From CAVVFX01 sp963747535 (GTDB lineage Bacteria; Acidobacteriota; Terriglobia; Bryobacterales; Bryobacteraceae), in contig CAVVFX010000007.1 in NCBI GenBank assembly GCA_963747535.1, forward strand, positions 62,001-126,000: a stretch of 64,000 nucleotides of DNA. The letters are read 5' to 3'. The notes under the pieces are model-generated. The model made no database searches. It was not told where the DNA came from and worked only from the letters and a program-made list of their open reading frames with translations. Both the position numbers and the translations under genes were made by a program. This document shows, in pieces, positions 25,010-32,813 of this stretch (positions are counted from its first letter, which is position 1; each line of letters begins with the position of its first letter).

Positions 25010-26365
25010 TCAGCGGTGTCCACCGCCGCCGTGTCCACCACCATGGCCGCCAGAGAAGCCTCCGTGTCCTCCGGAGAAGCCTCCACCTCCATGCCCTCCC
25101 GAGAAGCCTCCGCTAGAGCGGGGCGCCGAGTACGACCTCGGCATCGAGTAGGAGCGGGGCACGGAGTACGACCTCGACATCGAGTAGGAGCGGGGCACGG
25201 AGTAGGAGCGGGGCGCTGAGTAGCCTGGCGAACGCGAATAGCCGGGCGAGAAAGAGCGGCTGTAAGTAGGCGAACCGCGATAGCCGGGTGCGTAGCTGCC
25301 TCCGCGGTAACCCTGCGTGTAGGTTCCGCGGTATCCTTGCGAGGCGCCGCCGTAACCGGGCCGCGCGTAAGAGCCGGCGTAGTTATTGGCTCCGCCGCGA
25401 TTGCCGTCGGCGAAACTGTGCCATCCGCCGGCGTTCGAGCCGCCGGCCTGGCGCCGACTCCCGGCAGAAAGGTTGGAATTAAACCGGCTAGCCACGGCGC
25501 GATTGGGATACGCGACCCCCATTCGATGTGCGGGATCGTGCTCCCACTGCTGGTGCCCGCCGCGAAAGACACCCACGCCCCCACGAAAGCCGCCGAACCC
25601 GCTATGGAAACCGAATCGGCTGAAGAAAGCGGAATTGACAAACAAGCCGTTGCCGAACCAGCCGCAGCCCCAACCCCAACCGCCCCAACCACCCCAGCCC
25701 GGGAAGAAGCCTCCGATAAAGATTCCGGGACCGAAAACGAAGCCGTCACCGTAAAGACCCGGGTAATACAAGTCGGGATAATCGCCCCATTGCGGAGGAC
25801 CCCAAACGTAATAGGGATCGTACGACGGCACATACATCTCCTGCGGATCGGCCGGCTGGATTTCAATCACGCTCTGATCACCTTGGTTCTCACCGATGAC
25901 CGCCTGTTGCGGGGTACTCCTGAGCTTGCCGTTGGCCTGGGCCCGCGATCGCATTCGTTGCACGGCCATCATCACATCGGATTGCTGGGCGAGAAACGCG
26001 TTGCCAAGGTCAGTGGTCCAGCGGATATTGCTGCTGAGCAGCGCCAGCGCATCCGGAAACGCGACCAGCGCCTGCACGCTCGCGTCCCAATTCTGCCGCC
26101 GGGCGGCGTCCATCAATTGTGCGCCCTGCAGCGTGCTGTTCTGCCTGAGCCACTGCTGCGCTTCAGCGATCTCGAGCGGGTAAGTGCTGGCTGCCAGGAT
26201 CTGCCCGAGTAGAGGATCGGGATAAAGGGCGACGGGCGCTACCAGATCGTCTAATTGCACCGGCGAAAGCATAGGTGAGGGGGGCGGGCTCTGGGGAATT
26301 TGGGCAAATACTGCGGAGGAAGAGAGAAAAAGGAGGTAGAGAAGATAGGCCGCGCGGTGTGTCAT
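25010..26365 (-). CDS. DUF3300 protein with low-complexity Ser/Tyr/Gly tail
   Basis: 451 residues with signal peptide MTHRAAYLLYLLFLSSSAVFA. DUF3300 occupies about 35-185 (LDDLVAPVALYPDPLLGQILAASTYP and AQQWLRQNS). A Gly/Trp/Phe-rich stretch follows (about 190-260). The C-terminal 120 residues are repetitive: a Y-R/S-P-G-Y region, then 12-residue units like RSYSMPRSYSAP, then GFSGGHGG and a His/Gly end. DUF3300 function is unknown; the tail looks like a surface or matrix-binding, possibly metal-binding (His/Gly) segment. Repeat copy number may vary between strains. Confidence 0.85.
   Translation of the reverse strand: MTHRAAYLLYLLFLSSSAVFAQIPQSPPPSPMLSPVQLDDLVAPVALYPDPLLGQILAASTYPLEIAEAQQWLRQNSTLQGAQLMDAARRQNWDASVQALVAFPDALALLSSNIRWTTDLGNAFLAQQSDVMMAVQRMRSRAQANGKLRSTPQQAVIGENQGDQSVIEIQPADPQEMYVPSYDPYYVWGPPQWGDYPDLYYPGLYGDGFVFGPGIFIGGFFPGWGGWGGWGWGCGWFGNGLFVNSAFFSRFGFHSGFGGFRGGVGVFRGGHQQWEHDPAHRMGVAYPNRAVASRFNSNLSAGSRRQAGGSNAGGWHSFADGNRGGANNYAGSYARPGYGGASQGYRGTYTQGYRGGSYAPGYRGSPTYSRSFSPGYSRSPGYSAPRSYSVPRSYSMSRSYSVPRSYSMPRSYSAPRSSGGFSGGHGGGGFSGGHGGFSGGHGGGHGGGGHR
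25128..25218 (-). repeat. 36-bp tandem repeat inside the DUF3300 gene
   Basis: Two near-identical 36-bp units at 25128-25163 and 25164-25199 plus a partial unit to about 25218, encoding 12-residue units of the RSYSxPRSYSx type. In frame, so units can be gained or lost without frameshift. Confidence 0.8.
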
Positions 26366-26447
26366 GTAAGGCCTCTATCATTCTAGACGCGTAGGGCGCG
26401 AGGATGGGCACAGGGTAGCGTGAGATCCGTCACGCTGGCGTGGCGCG

Positions 26448-26476
26448 GGCAGACCACAAAAGGCGATGGTCTGTCC
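26448..26476 (+). repeat. MITE core hairpin, copy 2 (core only)
   Basis: GGCAGACCACAAAAGGCGATGGTCTGTCC, the same core hairpin as at 29120-29147 with one mismatch in the arm. The flanks do not match the long copy, so this is a remnant. It lies 23 bp beyond the stop of the PfpI gene. Confidence 0.75.
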
Positions 26477-26499
26477 ACGGTGAGACAGCGCGTCGTGTC

Positions 26500-27078
26500 T
26501 TACGCGGTCGCTGCGGAGTGCCGCGCTTCAGCCAGCATCTTCATGAACTCGCGCATATAATGCGGGTTGTCGTGCCAGGTGCGCCCGGTGACCAGGTTAC
26601 CGTCGCGCACGCACGACGCATTCACGTAGGTCGCGCCGCTGAATTCCGCGTCGTACTGGCACTTGGCAACCGTCGCGACACGCTTGCCGCGGATCACGCC
26701 GGCCGCCGCAATGATCTCGACGCCATGACAGACGCACGCGACCGGCTTGCCGGTCTCAAAGAAGTGGCGCGTGATACGCATCAGGTCCTGATCGTAGCGC
26801 AGGTACTCGGGCGCGCGGCCGCCGGTGATAAACATCCCGGCATACTCTTCCGGCTTGACGTCGCGAAAGGCGATCTGGCTCGGCAGATGGTAGCTCGGAC
26901 TCTCCTTCGTAATGGTCCAACCCGGGGGGATCTCGTGCATCACCAGCGGGTAGACCTTCACCTCGGGTCCGGCGACTACGGCTGCGTAGTCGTCTTCCTG
27001 GACCCGGTGCAGGGGATACATAGTATCGAGGGCTTCAGCGGCATCGCCAACAATGATCAGTATTTTTCCGATGGACAT
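26500..27078 (-). CDS. DJ-1/PfpI-family protein
   Basis: 192 residues with no leader. It has the class I glutamine amidotransferase-like fold of the PfpI group: KILIIVGDAAEALDTMYPL at the start, GMFITGGRAPEYLR, and the nucleophile elbow VACVCHGVEII with the Cys followed by His. Members act as deglycases, proteases or chaperones on glycated or damaged protein, or as isonitrile hydratases. The exact activity is open. Starts 3 bp after the Gfo/Idh/MocA stop, so it is the second gene of that operon. Confidence 0.88.
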   Translation of the reverse strand: MSIGKILIIVGDAAEALDTMYPLHRVQEDDYAAVVAGPEVKVYPLVMHEIPPGWTITKESPSYHLPSQIAFRDVKPEEYAGMFITGGRAPEYLRYDQDLMRITRHFFETGKPVACVCHGVEIIAAAGVIRGKRVATVAKCQYDAEFSGATYVNASCVRDGNLVTGRTWHDNPHYMREFMKMLAEARHSAATA

Positions 27079-27081
27079 AAA

Positions 27082-28395
27082 TTAGACCGGCTCCTTATAA
27101 TTCTCTCCGGTACCTTCCCAGCCTGCGCGGGGAGGTGCTTCTTTTACCATACGCCCGGTCTTCGGATCCCAGGCAATCATGCGGCGCTTCCGGTAGGAAT
27201 CAGCCGACAGCTTGATGGCCGTCATGGTCTGATAGGCCAGATCCGCGTGGAGGATGGGCGGTTTGCGAGTCTTCATGCAGTCGAAGAAGTTGCGCGCGTG
27301 ATTGATGCGGATATCGTTGGGATGCGAAGGCTTGGTCGGGATGGTTACTTCCGCCTTGCCGGTGGCTTCCTGGAACTTTTTGCGGAATTGCGAATCGGGC
27401 CTGATGACGATGTATCCGTCAGTGCCTTTCTCGTCGAAGAATCCGATGGACCCTTCATGACCGTAGATGGCCGGCTGGTGGTATCGCTCGAGACCGGCCG
27501 AGGCAGCCGACGACGTAATCTGAATGCTGAATTCCGGATACTCCGCGGTCAGCGAAAAGGTATCGGGAGTCTCGCGATCCTTGAAACTGTAGATGCCGCC
27601 GTGGCCGCTGACGAGCACCGGGAACCGTCCGCCCAAGGTCAGCATGAGCGGCGCCAGACGATGATAGAAGAAGTCGGCGACGAGACCGTTGGAATAGTCC
27701 CAATACTTGCGCCAGCGAAAGAAGCGCTCACCGCTGAAAGGGCGTTTCGGTGCGGGGCCGAGGAATGCGGCCCAGTCGACCGTCTCGGGCGTGGCCTCTT
27801 TCTCGACGTCGTATTGCCAGACGCCGTAGAGGGAATTCATCGAGTAGGTGGACTGGGCCCACACGACGTTGCCGATCCAGCCTTTCTCGATGGCCTCGCG
27901 CGCGGCGTGGTAGCGCGGGTCCGAGCACCATTGCGCGCCCACCTGGAGAACACGTTCCGTCTTCTTCACCTCGACGGCGAGTTCCCTGGCCTGATCGACC
28001 GTGTAGGTCATAGGCTTTTCGAGATAGACGTCCTTACCGCCGCGCAGCGCGTCCATGGCCATGTGGAAGTGATGGTGTTCGGGCGTGACGACGTAGATTG
28101 CGTCGATATCCTTGCGGGCGATCAGGTCATGGTAGTCGTGGTGGACGTCTTTAGACTCGAGTTGCGCCTGTTGGCGGCCCCGCTCCTTGGCCATCGTGTA
28201 GATGTCGCTGATCCCGGCGACGCGAGCCGTACCCTCGTCGAGGATCGGCTTCAGGTAGAGACGAAGGTGGCGCATGCCGAGATTGCCGCAGCCGATGAGT
28301 CCGACCTGTACGCGGTCGTTGGCGCCGAGCACCCGGCTATAGGAAGCCGCGGTGGTGGCCAGGATCACCGCGCGCCTGGAGATGTGTGAGTTCAT
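27082..28395 (-). CDS. Gfo/Idh/MocA-family oxidoreductase, exported
   Basis: 437 residues. A leader-like N-terminus (SRRAVILATTAASYSRVLG) precedes the Rossmann motif VGLIGCGNLGMRH. VTPEHHHFHMAMDALRGGKDVYLEKPMTYT is the characteristic EKP segment of NAD(P)-dependent Gfo/Idh/MocA dehydrogenases, with the C-terminal alpha/beta domain following. These enzymes oxidise or epimerise sugars and inositols. Exported members are common in Acidobacteria and Planctomycetes and are thought to keep a tightly bound cofactor. Operon with the PfpI gene. Confidence 0.9.
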   Translation of the reverse strand: MNSHISRRAVILATTAASYSRVLGANDRVQVGLIGCGNLGMRHLRLYLKPILDEGTARVAGISDIYTMAKERGRQQAQLESKDVHHDYHDLIARKDIDAIYVVTPEHHHFHMAMDALRGGKDVYLEKPMTYTVDQARELAVEVKKTERVLQVGAQWCSDPRYHAAREAIEKGWIGNVVWAQSTYSMNSLYGVWQYDVEKEATPETVDWAAFLGPAPKRPFSGERFFRWRKYWDYSNGLVADFFYHRLAPLMLTLGGRFPVLVSGHGGIYSFKDRETPDTFSLTAEYPEFSIQITSSAASAGLERYHQPAIYGHEGSIGFFDEKGTDGYIVIRPDSQFRKKFQEATGKAEVTIPTKPSHPNDIRINHARNFFDCMKTRKPPILHADLAYQTMTAIKLSADSYRKRRMIAWDPKTGRMVKEAPPRAGWEGTGENYKEPV

Positions 28396-28507
28396 AGTGT
28401 GTGAAAGGCTGGTCGAAATGCAAGGTTATCCTAATTCTTCAGCGCCTGTCGCAGAAAAAGATTGATGCCGCTTTCGCGTTGCCCCCCATTCTGCATACAA
28501 TACATGC

Positions 28508-28858
28508 ATGTCCTTTACGATCCAGCATCGAACCTCGGATGGCGTAGAAATTTTTCAGATGGCCGGCCGGCTTGTCCTGGGTGACGGCACCAGTGTATTT
28601 CGTGAGGCGATCCGCGGCGCGATCGACCGGAAGGCTGACGTCCTGGCCGACCTCTCGGGCGTGTCATACGTGGATAGCGCCGGATTAGGTGAATTGGTTT
28701 CCGGTTATGCGTCGCTTACCTCGCGTGGGCGGCAAATGAAACTGTTGCGTCCGATGGAGCGGGTGAACTCCCTGCTGCACGTTACCAAACTATACAGCAC
28801 GTTCGAGGTGTTCGAAGACGAGCTCACCGCGCTCAAAAGCTTTAAGCCGGGGAAATAA
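28508..28858 (+). CDS. STAS-domain anti-sigma factor antagonist
   Basis: 116 residues, a single STAS domain: FQMAGRLVLGDGTSVFREAI, ADLSGVSYVDSAGLGELV, MKLLRPMERVNSLLHVTKL. The DSAGLGEL motif keeps the phosphorylatable Ser of SpoIIAA/RsbV-type antagonists, unlike the STAS protein at 3417. It is a lone gene, transcribed divergently from the exported oxidoreductase. The kinase and anti-sigma partners are not in this window. Confidence 0.92.
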   Translation: MSFTIQHRTSDGVEIFQMAGRLVLGDGTSVFREAIRGAIDRKADVLADLSGVSYVDSAGLGELVSGYASLTSRGRQMKLLRPMERVNSLLHVTKLYSTFEVFEDELTALKSFKPGK

Positions 28859-28939
28859 GCGACACTGTGCCTCGGCTCCGTATCCGGCTTGCAAAATTAC
28901 CACGAAAGGTTGCTCGCCTCTGCGGTCCTGGTTGCGGTG

Positions 28940-29047
28940 GTGGGGCGGCCAATCCTGGCCGCAGCCGCATTTGAGGCGGCTCTTGCTCGCGGGCGCAAAT
29001 CCTCGAATCAGACCAAAGCCGGCTGCAGCCAGGATTAGCTGCCCCAC
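28940..29047 (+). repeat. Long imperfect inverted repeat
   Basis: 28940-28967 (GTGGGGCGGCCAATCCTGGC...) and 29020-29047 (...CCAGGATTAGCTGCCCCAC) are complementary at about 24 of 28 positions, with a 52-bp spacer. It ends 20 bp before the MITE. It may be another palindromic repeat or the 3' end of the STAS transcript. Confidence 0.7.
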
Positions 29048-29066
29048 TTTTCTAACACAGTAGTGC

Positions 29067-29197
29067 TAGTGTCCTCAGTTGGAAATTCGCGACATAAGTC
29101 TACGGCTGGTGCGCAGCCAGGCAGACCACAAAAGGCGATGGTCTGCCCCACGGTTGGGCGTTTGACTTATTCAACGAATTTGTAACTCAGAACACTA
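29067..29197 (+). mobile_element. Complete MITE with terminal inverted repeats and TA flanks
   Basis: 131 bp including the TA at each end. The left end GTGTCCTCAGTTGGAAATTC and the right end GAATTTGTAACTCAGAACAC are imperfect inverted repeats; pairing continues inward to GACATAAGTC / GACTTATTC, about 33 bp in all. Inside are GGCTGGTGCGCAGCC and the core hairpin GGCAGACCA / TGGTCTGCC (29120-29147). No coding capacity. TA at both ends suggests an IS630/Tc1-mariner-type transposase acting in trans. The right TA forms part of the stop codon of the next gene. Confidence 0.75.
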
Positions 29198-31426
29198 CCG
29201 TCCTGCGGTGGAAACGGTTGCGGCTTGAGTCTCTTTCTGCAACACCAGTTTTCCGGCCGCAATCTTTCCCGACGACCGCCGCGAGCCTGCGGCCCAGTAC
29301 AGGCAAACCAGTCCCCAAGGCTCTTGGAATCGAACTTTGCTGGAGTTGACGACGCCCAGCATCAGTTTCTGCAGCGCTACACGACGGCTGGCAAAGTCCG
29401 GATCAGCCGCCAGCGTCGCGGGATCGCGAGCCGCCAGGAATGTGCGAATGTTTGCGAGAGCCTGACCCGCCTTCTGCATCGCGTCGGCCCACCAGACGAT
29501 ATCGTAGAGGTCGCCTGAGACATCGTTGAGTACAAGGTCAAACATGGCATCCGTGGACGCCAACGGGATCAATTCGCGCAGCCCGTCGTTGGGTCCTGTC
29601 GCGACGGCTTTCTGCCACGTTGCGTCATTGTCGAGGAAGTTGTAGCGGAAGCGGTCAATGGGGCTGTCCGCAGGATCAAGCAGCGCCTTGAGCGCCTGGC
29701 GGCCGATGTCCAGGTATTGCGCCTTCTCCCGAGTCCCTCCCTGCCCGTCGAAGAAGAGAGCTTCGCAGGAGGGATCGTCGAGGGGCGCTCTCACAACGCA
29801 CGTCGAGGGACCTCCGCTGACGGCCTGGCTCAGAACCTCGGTGCGCTCATCGGGTCTCAGCAGATTCAGCGCCACAAACCAGCTGGTGTAATCGGCGATC
29901 GTCTGCCTATTGGTATTCTGGCTGGCCGCAAAGTGCGTCGCCTCGCATGACAGCGACGGCATAGTAACTGCTTTACTCACTACGTAGGTTGTCGTCACCA
30001 GCACGGAATCGAAGATGGCCTTGCGCAAAGCCTCCTGCCGGCGATCAGGATCCGTGATGGCAGCGAGCCGGTCGCTTTCGGCCGTCTCCTTGATCGTGAG
30101 GTCGCCGCTGGCGGGCTCGAAGAGGAACTCACAATTACTGATCAGCCTCGAACTGGAGAGCAGGTTGACGATGCCGAGCAGGTTCACCTTAAGTGCGATG
30201 CCTTTGGTTTTCGCGGTCGAAAATACGCTGTTCAGCAGCTTCACGCCCGGAGCAAGCGTGCCGTCCGGAGGCGCCTTTTCTTCGAGTGCGGTCAGGCCGC
30301 TCAGGTTGCCCCTGAGAGCGGAGTTCAGCACTTCAGTAGAGGCCGCGTCCAACAGGTCGGGCTGGATGTCGTATTGAAACGCCACCTGGGTGTCGGTCGA
30401 CGTCGAAAGCGCGAGACCGACAGACGCCTGCAGAGCGTGATCGATTCCCGCCTTCAACATCGAGGTGAAGGTCTCCGCCTGGTCGGAAGTGAGACCATCC
30501 AGCACCTTCTGATCAACTTTGTCCTTGCTGATTGCGCCGAGCAGTTTCGCCAGGAGATCGGTCGTTCCGAGATCGGCGCTGACGCCCGCAGAAACGCTCA
30601 GATCGGTTTCCAGGTCGGTCCCGCGCCCCCGCAGATAACTGAGTCTTATGACGCCTCCGGTCAATCTTTGCAGTCGAATCTGGTAGGAGCCGGAAAGCGA
30701 TAGCGAAGCGGACAACCCAACTATGACGCCGTCCTGGACCTCCAGCGTCCCGACCCCCAAGGGCAGATTCACGGAGGCCAAAGGGTTGACCGGTATCGAG
30801 ACACTCACGGACCCCGATATCTCTAAACGGCCCTCGCCGGACACGCAACAGACATCGTTGACGTTGAGACGTTTCAAATCGTCGACGCTCGCGGGAATGA
30901 CGAAATCCGAAAGCACGCCGGCAGTTGCCTGCCAGAGCGTGGGTTCATTTTTCCCCATCTCAAATGCCTTCACGAATTCGAACGTGATGCTCTGCTTGCC
31001 GTCGATGCCAAATGTGAGGTCTCCGGAGGTTCCGCTGACTCCCAGATCGAGCGAGCCCTGGAAGGACATTCCCACATAACCCGTTAGCGCCGGTACCGTG
31101 ACGGGCACGTGGAAGTCGTCGTCGTCAAACAGATCGTTTCCCGCAGTGATATTTGTCAGGAGCTCCACTTTCGCGCCGGGTGTCACGTCAATCTCCGGCG
31201 TCGTGCCGCCGAACTCGAAATCATGCTCCACCGATAGCTTGAAAGTGGTGGGCTTCGGAACTGCCAGGGTGAGAGCCTCATCTTTGATTTTGATAAAATC
31301 CGGTACCACGGCCAGGTGCAGCACCTCGGATTTCAGGTAGTTGTAGAGAGAAGACGCGGACGTCCACTTGACTGCGGAAATATCGACGGGGTCGCCCAGT
31401 GAATCCGTGATAGATAAATCTGGCAA
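29195..31426 (-). CDS. Uncharacterised 743-residue protein, third gene of peroxidase/oxidase operon
   Basis: I do not recognise this family. The start is TTG at 31426, set by AAGGAGG at 31438-31432 which overlaps the FAD-oxidase stop (TAAGGAGG). No signal peptide or membrane helix. Residues 1-290 are beta-rich with long alternating strands (SGSVSVSIPV, GLSASLSLSGSYQIRLQRL). 290-520 is mixed, and 520-743 is more helical (YTSWFVALNLL, RFRYNFLDNDATW, YDIVWWADAMQ). The N-terminus MPDLSITDSLGD resembles MPDVTVANWFGD of the co-transcribed FAD oxidase. The stop lies in a MITE end, so the original C-terminus may have been longer. Confidence 0.8.
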   Translation of the reverse strand: MPDLSITDSLGDPVDISAVKWTSASSLYNYLKSEVLHLAVVPDFIKIKDEALTLAVPKPTTFKLSVEHDFEFGGTTPEIDVTPGAKVELLTNITAGNDLFDDDDFHVPVTVPALTGYVGMSFQGSLDLGVSGTSGDLTFGIDGKQSITFEFVKAFEMGKNEPTLWQATAGVLSDFVIPASVDDLKRLNVNDVCCVSGEGRLEISGSVSVSIPVNPLASVNLPLGVGTLEVQDGVIVGLSASLSLSGSYQIRLQRLTGGVIRLSYLRGRGTDLETDLSVSAGVSADLGTTDLLAKLLGAISKDKVDQKVLDGLTSDQAETFTSMLKAGIDHALQASVGLALSTSTDTQVAFQYDIQPDLLDAASTEVLNSALRGNLSGLTALEEKAPPDGTLAPGVKLLNSVFSTAKTKGIALKVNLLGIVNLLSSSRLISNCEFLFEPASGDLTIKETAESDRLAAITDPDRRQEALRKAIFDSVLVTTTYVVSKAVTMPSLSCEATHFAASQNTNRQTIADYTSWFVALNLLRPDERTEVLSQAVSGGPSTCVVRAPLDDPSCEALFFDGQGGTREKAQYLDIGRQALKALLDPADSPIDRFRYNFLDNDATWQKAVATGPNDGLRELIPLASTDAMFDLVLNDVSGDLYDIVWWADAMQKAGQALANIRTFLAARDPATLAADPDFASRRVALQKLMLGVVNSSKVRFQEPWGLVCLYWAAGSRRSSGKIAAGKLVLQKETQAATVSTAGR

Positions 31427-31436
31427 AATTGCCTCC

Positions 31437-32789
31437 TTATGAACTCAAAATTCCTCGAAAATAAGCATTCAGCAAACGCTCCGAAGGATCGTATTGCTTC
31501 CTGGTCTGTTCCAGGGTTGCGAGCCTGCCGCCGAATGCCTTCTTAGCAAGGTCCGGCGTGAGGGCTGCGGTCTGATTGAGCACGGGCTTACCGTTCCGGT
31601 CGTTGCAGAACTGATTGTATGCGTCGATGAATTCGGTCCAGCCGGGGTTGGCGGTCGAGACGGGATCGATGGTCATGACCGGACCGTCCCATGAATACGA
31701 CAAGAGAGATTGCTGGTCCTGCGCGATTCGGTAGCCGACGTCCAGCAGGTTGGAGCGATAGCCTTTCTGCGCGTAGTAGCCGGTGCAGAATTTGAAGAAA
31801 TCGCTCAGCACCGAGGGATACTGCTCTTCGGGAAACGCGTAAAGACTGAACGTGTAACGGCTGTCGTTGGCCACGTCGGGATAACGAATGATTTCGTCGG
31901 CCGGGACCGTGTTGTCACTGGTGATAATGTTCTCGAGCTTGAAGCGCCAGAGCTTATTGAAGGCGTCGATAATGCCGTAGCGGATTTTGGGATCCGCTAT
32001 CGCCTGCTCCATGTCGTGCGCGAACTTGGGACCGGAAGTGCCCCATATATAATTGCGCAGCGGCCAGATGATCTTGTTCGGATCACCGGATGCGCCCGGA
32101 TTGTAACTGCGGAACTCGACAGTGATGAGATCGTCAAAGGGAAAAATATAGTACATCATCGCGTAGTTGAGCGCCTTCAATTGCGGCAACTGCTGGATGA
32201 ATTCCGCGAGATGAAACGTCTTGTGATGGACCGCGAGCGGCAGCATCGGGCGGATTCGGTAGGTCACTTCGTAGACGATTCCGAAGGTGCCGTAACTCGA
32301 GCGGACCTTCTGCATGAGTTCCGGCTGCGCGTCTGTCACTTCGAGAAGATCTCCGGACGGAAGCACCATTTTCACGCCGATGACATAGGATCCGACCTGC
32401 CCGTATTCGCCGGGGAAAGAAGAATCCTTCGTCCCGCAGCAAGCTGCGCTACCGGCTGTCAGGTTGCCGATTTCGGTGTTCACATAGAACTGCAGCTTTT
32501 GTTTGGCCAAAGCCTGGGCCATGTCGATGTGAATAGCGCCCGCCTCAACCGTCAGCGAATCGGCGGAGATGTTCAGTATCCGGTTCATCTTCATCCGGAT
32601 TACGGTTCCACCTTCCGCGGCGCCGCAGGCCGTGGTCGAATGATTGGAACCTACGGCGCGGACCGGAGAGGGATACTGTCCGGGACTCTTCAGGACATTG
32701 ATGATGTCCTGCACCGAGTTGGCGTCCACCACGACCTGCGGGTGAGAAACAATGTCGCCAAACCAGTTGGCAACGGTGACGTCGGGCAT
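31437..32789 (-). CDS. FAD-linked oxidase (VAO/PCMH family), lactone-oxidase-like
   Basis: 450 residues with no leader. The PCMH-type FAD domain covers about 1-190: RAVGSNHSTTACG, with His50 placed as the covalent flavin ligand of aldonolactone/alditol oxidases, then ITVEAG-like SLTVEAGAIHID, and GTFGIVYEVTYRIRP. The C-terminus YDPSERLLNAYF is the usual end of the D-arabinono/gulonolactone oxidase group. Such oxidases commonly make H2O2. Starts after AAGGAG, 24 bp downstream of the haem peroxidase, which could use the peroxide. The 743-residue gene follows 10 bp later. Substrate unknown. Confidence 0.85.
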   Translation of the reverse strand: MPDVTVANWFGDIVSHPQVVVDANSVQDIINVLKSPGQYPSPVRAVGSNHSTTACGAAEGGTVIRMKMNRILNISADSLTVEAGAIHIDMAQALAKQKLQFYVNTEIGNLTAGSAACCGTKDSSFPGEYGQVGSYVIGVKMVLPSGDLLEVTDAQPELMQKVRSSYGTFGIVYEVTYRIRPMLPLAVHHKTFHLAEFIQQLPQLKALNYAMMYYIFPFDDLITVEFRSYNPGASGDPNKIIWPLRNYIWGTSGPKFAHDMEQAIADPKIRYGIIDAFNKLWRFKLENIITSDNTVPADEIIRYPDVANDSRYTFSLYAFPEEQYPSVLSDFFKFCTGYYAQKGYRSNLLDVGYRIAQDQQSLLSYSWDGPVMTIDPVSTANPGWTEFIDAYNQFCNDRNGKPVLNQTAALTPDLAKKAFGGRLATLEQTRKQYDPSERLLNAYFRGILSS

Positions 32790-32813
32790 CGATGAAGCTC
32801 CTTTTTGTTTTTC

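Noticed and set aside
26440..28389. 649-codon plus-strand open frame
   Set aside because: Antisense to the PfpI and Gfo/Idh/MocA genes, whose protein motifs are clear; high GC keeps the opposite frame open.
31710..32795. 361-codon plus-strand open frame
   Set aside because: Antisense to the FAD oxidase gene with its clear FAD-binding motifs.
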